Source: Candidatus Sulfopaludibacter sp. SbA3 (GTDB lineage: Bacteria; Acidobacteriota; Terriglobia; Bryobacterales; Bryobacteraceae). From it: DNA of 64,000 nt. The notes under the pieces are model-generated. The model was not told where the DNA came from and did no database searches. It saw only the letters and a program-made list of their open reading frames with translations. The position numbers were made by a program, and so were the translations under genes. Positions 17,497 to 25,336 of this stretch are shown here, piece after piece (the stretch's first letter is position 1; each line of letters opens with the position of its first letter). The DNA is taken from contig CAMDCN010000022.1 in assembly GCA_945890485.1 (NCBI GenBank), positions 1 to 64,000 of the forward strand. Direction: 5' to 3'.

Positions 17497-18605
17497 TAAG
17501 CCTCCCAAATCGTCGCGCCGATAAAGCGCTCCGCCCCGGCGTTCGTGTTGTAGTAATAAACGGTTACCAGCTTCCCGTCCTTCCGCTGCACGGTCCGCGT
17601 GTAACCCAAGTCCCACGCCCCGCCATCATCCCGCAGCATCACGTCCGGCCCCCAAGTCTTGCCCTGGTCCTTACTGATCCGCGCCCGGATGCTGTAAGGC
17701 TTATTCCGGAACCCGTAAGTCAATACCAGCCGTCCGTCGCGCAGTTTCACCAGCGCCGGCGGGTTCCCGCCCCCCGTATCATCCACTGGTTGCGACAACT
17801 GCGTCCACGAGACGCCATCGTCCTCGCTCCGCCAAGCCGCGATGAACTTCCGGTGCCGAACGGTGGAAAGCAGCGTCTTCGGTCCCAGCCGCAGCGAACT
17901 CGGCATAATCGCGTAGTCGTTCCCTTCCGGCTCCGGGCAAACATTGCCTACCAACTGGAAGCTCTTGCCCCCATCCTTGGTCCGCACACAAATCACGCGG
18001 CCCTCTTTCTGATTCTTCTTCCCCGCCGTCAGGAACATCGTCAGCGACTGCGGCCCATCGACGAAGTAGTCCGTCCGCGCCGCAATGCCCGGCGTCCCAA
18101 AGTCCGGAATCACATAAGGGCCCTGCCAGTTCTTACCCTTGTCGCCCGTCACCAGGAACCGCGAGGGACCAACATGAATGCTCGTCATCCGCGCCGTCAA
18201 CGCAAACCCCGGAGCCGTAAAATCGAGACCTCCTGGGCACGCCACCGGCGTCTTGCCGCCCGGCTCGCCCGGCACACCCGCCACCTTCAAACCAGGAGGC
18301 GGAATCAACGCCGCCGGCTTCTCGAGCGACCAAGTCTCCCCCCCGTCCAGGCTCCGCGCCAACACGTGTTCGGCTGGCTTGGAATAGTCAATCGAATGCT
18401 CCCGGCCCTCCTTGGAGTTGGCCTTGAACCACCCGGCCTCAAACCCCACCAGTAACTCATCGCCCCACGCCCACATCCCGTGGTTCGCCGGCCAACCGCC
18501 AAATCGGCCGGGCTTGGCGAACACCTCTCGATGCCGCGGCGCCGCGGCCCCCAACAACAATCCCGCCGCAGGCAACTGCAGCAACGTTCGACGAAGGATT
18601 CTCAT
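17496..18605 (-). CDS. Secreted BNR-repeat (sialidase-fold) protein, first gene of the operon
   Basis: The start at 18605 gives M-R-I-L-R-R-T-L-L-Q-L-P-A-A-G-L-L-L-G-A-A-A, a signal peptide with an R-R pair that may be Tat-dependent. The open frame extends further upstream, but that part covers the divergent isomerase gene and is not protein-like. Five Asp-box-like segments (S-L-D-G-G-E-T-W, T-G-D-K-G-K-N-W, T-K-D-G-G-K-S-F, S-E-D-D-G-V-S-W, S-K-D-Q-G-K-T-W) mark the propeller. At 369 residues it is close in size to its downstream neighbour and may be a distant paralog. Only 24 bp separate it from the divergent isomerase start. Confidence 0.85.
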   Translation of the reverse strand: MRILRRTLLQLPAAGLLLGAAAPRHREVFAKPGRFGGWPANHGMWAWGDELLVGFEAGWFKANSKEGREHSIDYSKPAEHVLARSLDGGETWSLEKPAALIPPPGLKVAGVPGEPGGKTPVACPGGLDFTAPGFALTARMTSIHVGPSRFLVTGDKGKNWQGPYVIPDFGTPGIAARTDYFVDGPQSLTMFLTAGKKNQKEGRVICVRTKDGGKSFQLVGNVCPEPEGNDYAIMPSSLRLGPKTLLSTVRHRKFIAAWRSEDDGVSWTQLSQPVDDTGGGNPPALVKLRDGRLVLTYGFRNKPYSIRARISKDQGKTWGPDVMLRDDGGAWDLGYTRTVQRKDGKLVTVYYYNTNAGAERFIGATIWEA

Positions 18606-18629
18606 AACTGACCTAGTATACTGAGGCCC

Positions 18630-19580
18630 ATGATCGATCGCGCTAAAGCCTTCATGACGATGGAGGCCGATGCCATCCTCGGCGCCGCCGCGCGCCTTGA
18701 CCACCACTTCGAAGACGCCGCCTCCTGCCTCGCCGCAGCGCGCCACAAGATCGTCCTCACCGGCATCGGTAAGTCCGGCCACATCGCCCGCAAACTGGCC
18801 GCTACGTTCTCCTCCACCGGCCTTCCCGCCGTATTCCTCCACGCCGCCGAAGCCGTCCACGGCGACGTCGGCGTCCTCTCGCCCGGCGACCCCGTCGTCC
18901 TCCTCTCGCGCTCCGGCGCCACCGCCGAACTCCTGCAACTCCTACCCACTCTCCGCGCCTTCGGCTGCCCGCTCATCGCCCTCCTCGGCAACCGGAACTC
19001 GCCCCTCGCCCAGGAAGCCGACCTGGTGCTCGACGCCACCGTACCCCCCGCCACCGACCCCTTCGGCGTTCCCGCCGGATCCATCGTCGCAGCGCTCGCC
19101 CTCGGCCACGCCCTAGCTCTTTCCGTGGCTGAAATCCGGCAGTTCTGCCATGCCGATTTCGCCCGTCTCCACCCCGCCGGCCAGATCGGCCGCAATCTCC
19201 ATCTGCGTGTCCATCAGACGATGCACCGCGACTTCCCCGCCGTCTCCCTCGGCGCGCCACTTCGCGAGATCATCATCCAGATGACCCGCCGCCCCCTCGG
19301 CGCCGCTTGCGTCGTCGACGCCGACTCCCACCTCCTCGGAATCATCACCGACGGCGATCTGCGCCGCGCCCTCGCCCGGCACGAAGATATCCGCGTCCTC
19401 TGCGCCGCCGACATAATGACACCCAACCCCGTCACAGCAAGCCCCGACTTACTCCTGCATCAAGCCCTTACTCTTATGGAGGACCGGCCCTCGCAAATCT
19501 CCGTGCTGCCCGTAGTCAACGTCGAGACCCAAACCTGCCTGGGCCTCCTCCGCATCCACGATATTTACTCCGCCCGTTGA
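18630..19580 (+). CDS. kdsD: KpsF/GutQ-type sugar-phosphate isomerase (arabinose 5-phosphate isomerase)
   Basis: This 316-residue protein has an N-terminal SIS domain (about residues 25-170) with V-L-T-G-I-G-K-S-G-H-I-A-R-K and S-R-S-G-A-T-A-E-L, and two C-terminal CBS domains (about 195-316; L-L-G-I-I-T-D-G-D-L-R-R). This is the architecture of D-arabinose 5-phosphate isomerase, which turns ribulose 5-phosphate into arabinose 5-phosphate for KDO in lipopolysaccharide. No other KDO gene is adjacent, so a different SIS-sugar substrate is possible. The 3' end overlaps the convergent Doc gene by 16 bases. Confidence 0.9.
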   Translation: MIDRAKAFMTMEADAILGAAARLDHHFEDAASCLAAARHKIVLTGIGKSGHIARKLAATFSSTGLPAVFLHAAEAVHGDVGVLSPGDPVVLLSRSGATAELLQLLPTLRAFGCPLIALLGNRNSPLAQEADLVLDATVPPATDPFGVPAGSIVAALALGHALALSVAEIRQFCHADFARLHPAGQIGRNLHLRVHQTMHRDFPAVSLGAPLREIIIQMTRRPLGAACVVDADSHLLGIITDGDLRRALARHEDIRVLCAADIMTPNPVTASPDLLLHQALTLMEDRPSQISVLPVVNVETQTCLGLLRIHDIYSAR

Positions 19581-19957
19581 CACTTCGTCACGAACAGTTC
19601 GGTCAACTCGGCCTTGCCCATGGTTCCGGAAGCCACCGTCAACACTAGCGTGTAGTAGTCTTCGCGCCCCACGACCAATCGCCAGCCGTTGATGCCGAGA
19701 AACACCAACGCCGATTCCGCGGCCACCCGCTTGTTCCCGTCGATAAACGCATGATTCTGACACAAGTGGAACAGATAGGCAGCAGCCATCGCAGGCACCG
19801 AGGCGTGCAGAAATTCACCGCCGAACGTCGCCTGCGGCGTCAATATGGCGGACTCAAAGGCTCCCTGGTCACGCTCACCCGCACTCCCGCCGTAAGTCGC
19901 GAGTTGGTCGTCATGAATGTCAACGACATCCTCAAGGGTCAGAAAGATCGGGTTCAC
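19565..19957 (-). CDS. Doc-type (death-on-curing) Fic-fold toxin
   Basis: The 130-residue protein starts at a GTG (19957). It carries the Fic/Doc active-site motif H-A-F-I-D-G-N-K-R-V-A near residue 70, followed by the Doc-typical S-A-L-V-F-L-G-I-N-G-W. Doc proteins phosphorylate EF-Tu and arrest translation. The N-terminal L-T-L-E-D-V-V-D-I-H-D-D-Q and G-x-R-D-Q-G-A-F-E-S-A also match Doc. The gene looks intact. It follows a 67-residue gene by 15 bases, which is the position of the antitoxin. Confidence 0.9.
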   Translation of the reverse strand: MNPIFLTLEDVVDIHDDQLATYGGSAGERDQGAFESAILTPQATFGGEFLHASVPAMAAAYLFHLCQNHAFIDGNKRVAAESALVFLGINGWRLVVGREDYYTLVLTVASGTMGKAELTELFVTKCQRAE

Positions 19958-19972
19958 GAATTCAGATCCCGC

Positions 19973-20176
19973 TTAAGCCAAACGCCGGAACACATCGTGG
20001 AGTTCAGCATGAATTTCCCGCCGGGATTCTAAAAACTTCCGCCGCGCCGGCGCTAAGCTCGGATCCGCCAACTCCCGATCGAACTTCGCCATTAGAGCCT
20101 GCACATTGGCGGGCAACTGTTCTGCGCGCCGTTCCGCCGCACCAATGGGCTCGATCTCAGCAGTCTTCTTCGGCAT
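19973..20176 (-). CDS. Small protein preceding Doc, candidate antitoxin of a new type
   Basis: The 67-residue protein has a clear Shine-Dalgarno (TAGGAG, about 8 bases before the ATG at 20176). It is largely helical and charged (L-P-A-N-V-Q-A-L-M-A-K-F-D-R-E-L; R-R-K-F-L-E-S-R-R-E-I-H-A-E-L). I see no Phd/YefM, AbrB or MazE fold signature. Position, size and 15-base spacing to doc make it the obvious antitoxin candidate; Doc-neutralising antitoxins normally insert a C-terminal helix into the toxin cleft, which this composition would allow. This is inferred from context only. Confidence 0.65.
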   Translation of the reverse strand: MPKKTAEIEPIGAAERRAEQLPANVQALMAKFDRELADPSLAPARRKFLESRREIHAELHDVFRRLA

Positions 20177-20190
20177 AAGCCAACTCCTAC

Positions 20191-20889
20191 CTAGATTCTA
20201 CCCCAGGGCAACTCCCCCCCAAACCTCTCCGGCCCCTCCCACGCCAACAACTCCCCCACCTCCGGACAACTCACCCCGTACCCATGCTGCCGCCGATACG
20301 GATTCCGCGCCTCTCGCTTCGCCCGATACTCCGCCCCCGATGAGTAAGGATCCACCCGGTATCCCGCCGCCGTCCGCGCTTCCGCCACCAACGCCTGCCC
20401 TAACTCCGGCGGATTATTCGGCCCCACAAACTCCCACCGCTCCACCGGCCAACCAATCGCCTCCCGGTGTAACTCGAAACGTTCGCGTTTAAACGCCCAA
20501 CTAACAAACGAGACCTTCTCCGGCCAAGCCCCCGTAAACTCCCGCGTCCGGCAAATTCCAAACAGTAAGTTCTCAAACGAATCCCGCGAAAACTCCTCCG
20601 TCACCGCCCGTTCCGCCACCTCCGGATGTCCCCACCACCCATAGTGATCCGCAATCCAGTAGTACCCCGCACCCTCGCTCCGCGGCCCCGCCCCAGCCCG
20701 CGAGTAGCCCCCGGAAAATACCAGCAGCGAGTCCCCATCCGCCGCCGCCAATTCCACCCCCGTCCGCACATGCTCGATGTACTTCCCCACCTCCCCCCGC
20801 TGAAAATCCAGCAAAATCCAACTCTCCTTCCGCTCCGCCGCCTCCGGCCGCTTGCAGATCGCGTGCCCAGCTACAATAATCGTATTCAT
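20191..20889 (-). CDS. YdcF/DUF218-like protein
   Basis: This 232-residue cytosolic protein begins M-N-T-I-I-V-A-G-H-A-I-C and has a later S-L-L-V-F-S-G-G-Y-S-R, E-F-S-R-D-S-F-E-N-L-L-F-G and F-V-S-W-A-F-K-R-E-R-F. These resemble the nucleotide-binding-like core of the DUF218 (YdcF/SanA/ElyC) family, though no transmembrane anchor is present. Biochemical function is unknown to me. Fourteen bases separate it from the candidate antitoxin downstream. An 8-C run near its 3' end (20213-20220) encodes G-G in the protein. Confidence 0.65.
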   Translation of the reverse strand: MNTIIVAGHAICKRPEAAERKESWILLDFQRGEVGKYIEHVRTGVELAAADGDSLLVFSGGYSRAGAGPRSEGAGYYWIADHYGWWGHPEVAERAVTEEFSRDSFENLLFGICRTREFTGAWPEKVSFVSWAFKRERFELHREAIGWPVERWEFVGPNNPPELGQALVAEARTAAGYRVDPYSSGAEYRAKREARNPYRRQHGYGVSCPEVGELLAWEGPERFGGELPWGRI

Positions 20890-20910
20890 CCCTCCACAGC
20901 ATAAATCCTC

Positions 20911-21153
20911 ATGCTCAAACTAGGCGCCATCAGTTTCGCTGGCAAATGTCCGAAGCATCCTCGCTTCGACCCGGAAGAAGACGGAGCCGGCGCCATCCGC
21001 GGCGGCTGCCAACGCTGCCAGACCCTCTACGAAATCTACAAGGCCCACGCCCACCTCACCTCGCTCATCCGCCAAGCCAAAAACGAAGCTCGCATTCAAA
21101 CTCGTGCGGCAGCCGCTCCAGTCGTCGACCAACGCCAAACCGCGTTATTCTAA
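20911..21153 (+). CDS. Small zinc-ribbon-like protein
   Basis: The 80-residue protein shows K-C-P-K-H-P-R-F-D-P near residue 12 and G-G-C-Q-R-C-Q-T-L-Y near residue 31. This is a C-x2-H plus C-x2-C pattern suited to one zinc ion. A basic helical C-terminus follows. No known family is assigned. It lies 21 bases from the divergent DUF218-like gene and six bases before the large FG-GAP gene, so the two + strand genes may be co-transcribed. Confidence 0.6.
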   Translation: MLKLGAISFAGKCPKHPRFDPEEDGAGAIRGGCQRCQTLYEIYKAHAHLTSLIRQAKNEARIQTRAAAAPVVDQRQTALF

Positions 21154-21159
21154 GCCCCT

Positions 21160-23142
21160 ATGGGCCTTCTCCTCCTCGCCGCCGTCTTCCAACTCACCGT
21201 CCCCTCCGGCCAACCCGTCGCGTTAGAAACCTCCCTCGATTCCCCCGCCGCCCAAGTGCTCTATAGCGGTCGTGCCCTTCCCGCCAAGGTCGATTTCCGC
21301 GGCGCCAACTCCCGCATCTTCTTCCTCTCCCAAGGGCCCGGAGCCTACACCGTCCAACCCGGCCAACCCACGCCTGAGCCGTCCATGATTGGAGCCGGCG
21401 ACCGCGTCACCTACGGCAAGCCCGGCGTCCAATCCCGTCTCGGCGTCGGCCTCTACGCCCACCCCGGAGCCCTCGACATGGATTCGGACGGCGACCTCGA
21501 CCTCATCCTCACCTGCCCCGACCGCCCCTTCAACGGCATCTTCCTCTCTACCAACATTGGCTCGAACGCAAAGCCACTCTTCGCCCGCCCCCTCTGGCTC
21601 GGCGCCGCCGTCAAGGATCCCGTCGTCGCCGACTTTAACGGAGACGGCAAACTCGACCTCATCTACTCCGGCGGCTACTATTCCGACCTCGCCAAGAACC
21701 GCCTCACCCAGCCCGTCAAAATCACGCTCCCCCGGAGCTACCACGTCGGCCGCGACGACCTCTGGTACCCCGTCGACTGGGACCGCGACGGCAAAATCGA
21801 CATCCTAAACGGCGTCTCCGACTGGCGCGACTACGGCTGGGACGACGCATTCAACGAGAAGGGCGAATGGACCCGCGGCCCCCTTCACGGCTTCGTCTAT
21901 TTCTGGCGCAACGAAGGAACGAACCAATCCCCGAAGTTCGTCAAACCCGTCCAACTCCCCATCGATCAGTACGGCACGCCGGCTCCCAACCCCATCGATT
22001 GGGACGGCGACGGCAAGCTTGACCTAGTGCTTGCTAACTTCCTCGACCAGGTCTTCCTCCTCAAGCACGGCGAATCGAAACCCGTCCCCTTCCCGTTCAA
22101 AATGGATCTGCAGATGATCCAGCCCCGCGCCCTCCGCTGGCTCCCCTCCGGCCCCCCGTCGCTCCTCATCGGCGAAGAAGGCGGCTTCGTCGCCCTCGCC
22201 CACAACGGCCAAAATCCGCAATACCTCCAACAAATCGATCCCTTCGTCAAATCCGGTTCCCTCGCGCGTCCCGTTGCCGCGGACTGGAATCAGGACGGCA
22301 AACTCGACCTGATCGTCGGCAACTCCGCTGGCGAAATCCAGTACTTCGAAAACACCGGAACCAAGAACGAACCAAACTTCACCGCCCGCGGCAATCTCGT
22401 CCCCAAGCGCATGGCCGGCCCCAACGGTTCCATTCAAGGCCCGGCCGAAGCCAAGTGGGGCTACGCCAACCCCTCCGTGGCCGACTGGGACCTCGACGGC
22501 CTCCCGGACCTCCTCGTCAACGACATCTGGGGCGACGTAGTCTGGTATCGCAATATCGGCCAAGGCAAACTCGCCCCCGCCCAGTCGGTCGAGGCCGAAT
22601 GGACCGGCCCCGCGCCGAAGCCGTCCTGGGTCTGGTGGCAACCCAAGCCAAAGCAACTCGTCACCCAATGGCGCACCACCCCCAAAGTGGTCGATTGGAA
22701 CCGCGACGGCCTCCCCGATCTCGTCATGCTCGACCATCGCGGCTACCTCTGCCTATACCCGCGTCAAAAGGTCAACGGCAAGCTGACCCTCCAGCCGCCC
22801 CAGCGCATCTTCGTCGAGTCGAACGGCCGCTTCCTCCAACTCGCAAAGAACAACTACGGCTCCAGCGGACGCCGCAAGGTCGAACTCGTTGACTGGGACA
22901 ACGACGGAGATCTCGACCTCGTCACGGACTCCGACGACGGCCCCATCTGGTACGAGAACGAGGGTAACCAAGCCAAGCCGATGATGCGTCTCCGCGGCCT
23001 GCTGATCAAGGCCAAACTCAACGGCCACAACCCCACGCCGAACGCCGCCGACTGGAACGGCGACGGCCTTCTCGATATCCTAGTCGGCGCCGAAGACGGG
23101 CATCTCTACTATTTCGACCGACGTTTCATCAACTCACGCTAA
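21160..23142 (+). CDS. Large secreted FG-GAP/VCBS repeat protein
   Basis: The 660-residue protein begins with a short signal (M-G-L-L-L-L-A-A-V-F-Q). At least nine D-x-[DN]-x-D-G calcium loops follow across its length (D-M-D-S-D-G-D-L-D; D-F-N-G-D-G-K-L-D; D-W-D-R-D-G-K-I-D; D-W-N-Q-D-G-K-L-D; D-W-N-G-D-G-L-L-D and others), each followed by a hydrophobic strand. This indicates one or two integrin-type beta-propellers. No ASPIC tail or cohesin/dockerin is present. The consistent D-W-[DN] start of most repeats separates it from the CRTAC1-like protein at 9.8 kb. Role outside the cell is unknown. Confidence 0.88.
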   Translation: MGLLLLAAVFQLTVPSGQPVALETSLDSPAAQVLYSGRALPAKVDFRGANSRIFFLSQGPGAYTVQPGQPTPEPSMIGAGDRVTYGKPGVQSRLGVGLYAHPGALDMDSDGDLDLILTCPDRPFNGIFLSTNIGSNAKPLFARPLWLGAAVKDPVVADFNGDGKLDLIYSGGYYSDLAKNRLTQPVKITLPRSYHVGRDDLWYPVDWDRDGKIDILNGVSDWRDYGWDDAFNEKGEWTRGPLHGFVYFWRNEGTNQSPKFVKPVQLPIDQYGTPAPNPIDWDGDGKLDLVLANFLDQVFLLKHGESKPVPFPFKMDLQMIQPRALRWLPSGPPSLLIGEEGGFVALAHNGQNPQYLQQIDPFVKSGSLARPVAADWNQDGKLDLIVGNSAGEIQYFENTGTKNEPNFTARGNLVPKRMAGPNGSIQGPAEAKWGYANPSVADWDLDGLPDLLVNDIWGDVVWYRNIGQGKLAPAQSVEAEWTGPAPKPSWVWWQPKPKQLVTQWRTTPKVVDWNRDGLPDLVMLDHRGYLCLYPRQKVNGKLTLQPPQRIFVESNGRFLQLAKNNYGSSGRRKVELVDWDNDGDLDLVTDSDDGPIWYENEGNQAKPMMRLRGLLIKAKLNGHNPTPNAADWNGDGLLDILVGAEDGHLYYFDRRFINSR

Positions 23143-23155
23143 TCTGGATCCAATA

Positions 23156-23572
23156 ATGGCAAAGTACGAAATCACCAAGTCCATCGACGTTGACGAACTC
23201 AACAAGCGCAGCGGTCTGCCGACCGGTAAGAAGCGAACGCTGCCATTCGGCGCCATCATCATGGACCGCGTCGAAGACCGGGACATGGATCGTTTCACAT
23301 ATCTTGGCGAGTTGTACCGAACCAAGTCGGCCGACCTGAATCACGCTTGCCGTCTCATCGGCGACGACGGAGCACTCGCCGCGGCCGGGGCACCGGCCGC
23401 TAAGCCGTCCGCCCCAGCAAAACCTGCCTACAAGATGCAATGGGAGGCACTTTCCTCGTCTATACCAGCCTCCCGCGCTAAGATCCCGGGAGGCTGGCTA
23501 GTCTCCGTAACCAACGGGGGACTCACCTACTTCCCCGACCCCGAGCACTCGTGGGACGGATCCTCCCTCTAA
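23156..23572 (+). CDS. Hypothetical 138-residue cytosolic protein
   Basis: The protein begins M-A-K-Y-E-I-T-K-S-I-D-V-D-E-L-N-K-R-S. A well-structured N-terminal half (F-G-A-I-I-M-D-R-V-E-D-R-D-M-D-R-F; Y-L-G-E-L-Y-R) is followed by an Ala/Pro-rich linker at about 82-92 and a C-terminal W-L-V-S-V-T-N-G-G-L-T-Y-F-P-D-P. I do not recognise a family. It starts 13 bases after the FG-GAP gene and its stop is one base from the convergent esterase gene. Confidence 0.65.
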   Translation: MAKYEITKSIDVDELNKRSGLPTGKKRTLPFGAIIMDRVEDRDMDRFTYLGELYRTKSADLNHACRLIGDDGALAAAGAPAAKPSAPAKPAYKMQWEALSSSIPASRAKIPGGWLVSVTNGGLTYFPDPEHSWDGSSL

Positions 23573-23573
23573 C

Positions 23574-24452
23574 TTACCGGGCGGCGCTCATCTTATCCAG
23601 GTAGCTCATGGCCGGCGGAATCCAACCGCTATCCCATGTGTGCGACAGCGGAATCTCATTGTCGAAGTAACGTGGTACGGCATAGCTCCGCAGCAGTTCG
23701 TTCGCCTGCGAAGTATCCGCTCCATAGGCTGAGTAGCCCAGCAGCGCCAACCGCGGCCCGCTGTCCCGCAGTTGCGCCGCACTTAAGTCCACCACCGCCG
23801 GCAGGGCGAAATTGCGGCGGAAGTTCTCCTCCGAAGCGTAGACCTCGTCCATCTGCAGCCCGGTCACGAACCGATTGAGCATCAGCGGCGCATCCCATGC
23901 CACTGCCGCCTGAAAAGTCTGCACATTCCGCATCAGCATCGTAAACGCGCCCAAACCGCTTTTGCTGAATCCCAACAGCAACCGCTTGGCCCGCGCACGG
24001 GGATACAGGTTGTCGACTAAAGGGACAATGTCCTCCATCATGTATCGTTCCTGCTGCACCCGCGCATCGCTAACGTGGTTGCCGTACCATGGAATTTCCG
24101 TAAACGTCGGCGCCACCATCACCACGCCATACTGATTGTGCAGGTCGTTCCGGGCAAACTCATTGAACCCATCGCCGTACAGGAACGTGATGTCTTTCAA
24201 TACCGGCAACACGTAAACAACCCGCGGGTTCTGTTCAAACCGCTCTACCCCTGCCGCCGTCGTCGGCGCCATCACCCGCAACGACGTCGCTCCAGCCTGC
24301 CACCGCGACCGCACAACGTAATTGGTGTAACTTAACTGCTGCTGCCCAATAACATTCGGTGTAACTAGCCCCGGCGTGATCGCCCGTTGCGCCAACGCCG
24401 CCGCCGGCCAAGCCAATAGTGACCGACGAGTAAAAACGCTGAGTTGCTTCAT
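23574..24452 (-). CDS. Secreted esterase-type alpha/beta hydrolase
   Basis: This 292-residue protein has a signal M-K-Q-L-S-V-F-T-R-R-S-L-L-A-W-P-A-A-A-L-A, with R-R that suggests Tat export. The nucleophile elbow G-F-S-K-S-G-L-G-A-F lies near residue 151, as in esterase-D/antigen-85-like putative esterases. Candidate acid and His residues are in the C-terminal part (S-H-T-W-D-S-G-W near residue 273). An AGAGGAA Shine-Dalgarno precedes the ATG. The region upstream (24453-24544) contains two further copies of CTTAGAGGAA. Substrate is not evident. Confidence 0.82.
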   Translation of the reverse strand: MKQLSVFTRRSLLAWPAAALAQRAITPGLVTPNVIGQQQLSYTNYVVRSRWQAGATSLRVMAPTTAAGVERFEQNPRVVYVLPVLKDITFLYGDGFNEFARNDLHNQYGVVMVAPTFTEIPWYGNHVSDARVQQERYMMEDIVPLVDNLYPRARAKRLLLGFSKSGLGAFTMLMRNVQTFQAAVAWDAPLMLNRFVTGLQMDEVYASEENFRRNFALPAVVDLSAAQLRDSGPRLALLGYSAYGADTSQANELLRSYAVPRYFDNEIPLSHTWDSGWIPPAMSYLDKMSAAR

Positions 24453-24544
24453 AGATTCCTCTATGAAACGTATCGACGCGTCAACGGACGGTCTTAGAGG
24501 AAAGTTGACTTACTCGGAATGCTTAGAGGAATACGTAGAATCGC

Positions 24545-25336
24545 TTAGTGCTGCAACAGCGCGGCCATCTCCTTGTTCCCGCCCGCCTCCGCCTCTTCAA
24601 AAGCAGTCCGCCCCCGGCTATTCTTCGCCTTCGCATCCGCCCCTAAATCCAGCAGCGCCTTCGCCGCCTCCAGCTTGCCCCACGTCGCCGCGTAATGCAG
24701 CGGCGTATCCCCCGTCTTCGGGTCCACCGCATTCACTTTCGCCCCGTGCTTCACCAGCACCCGAACCGCCGCTGCGCTCCCGCCCACCGCCGCATCATGC
24801 AGCGGCAAGCCCATGTCCACCTTCGCCCCCTTCTCCAGCAACAACGCCACTACATCGCCATGTCCCTTCAACGCCGCGGCCTGCAACGCCGTCGCACCGT
24901 CCGCGCCCTTGCCATTGGGATTCGTCCCCAACTGCAGCAGCATCGAGACGAAATCCACATCCCCTCGCCGCGCCGCTTCCTGCAACGGTTCTTTCTGAAA
25001 TGGGCCCTTCAGCCCCCCCGCTGGGATCGCCAAAAGCGCGGACTGCATTCGGATCCCCATGCGTCCGTCCGCCAAACCCGCCGCGATCTGCCGAGGCGTC
25101 TTCCCTTCCCGATTCGTCAGATCCGGGTTTGCCCCTTTCCCCCGCAGCAAGGCCACACATTCGAATTGCCCCGCCGCCACCGCGACATGCAGCGGCGTGT
25201 TGCCTGCCCCGTCCCGCGAATCCACCGGTGTACCCGCCGCCAGCGCCCTTTCTAGCTCCGCCCGGCCGCACGTCCGGGCCGCCTCATGGATCTCCGCCCC
25301 GCAAGCTACCACCGGCAACAGCCAAATCAGCTTCAT
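24545..25336 (-). CDS. Secreted ankyrin-repeat protein
   Basis: A 263-residue protein with signal M-K-L-I-W-L-L-P-V-V-A-C-G-A and about seven ankyrin repeats from residue 15 to the end (G-N-T-P-L-H-V-A-V-A-A-G; G-A-T-A-L-Q-A-A-A-L-K-G-H; G-D-T-P-L-H-Y-A-A-T-W-G). One repeat around residue 85-100 is degenerate. The start overlaps the upstream phosphatase stop by four bases (ATGA). It probably acts as a periplasmic binding scaffold. A link to the phosphatase or Fur protein is only suggested by co-transcription. Confidence 0.85.
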   Translation of the reverse strand: MKLIWLLPVVACGAEIHEAARTCGRAELERALAAGTPVDSRDGAGNTPLHVAVAAGQFECVALLRGKGANPDLTNREGKTPRQIAAGLADGRMGIRMQSALLAIPAGGLKGPFQKEPLQEAARRGDVDFVSMLLQLGTNPNGKGADGATALQAAALKGHGDVVALLLEKGAKVDMGLPLHDAAVGGSAAAVRVLVKHGAKVNAVDPKTGDTPLHYAATWGKLEAAKALLDLGADAKAKNSRGRTAFEEAEAGGNKEMAALLQH

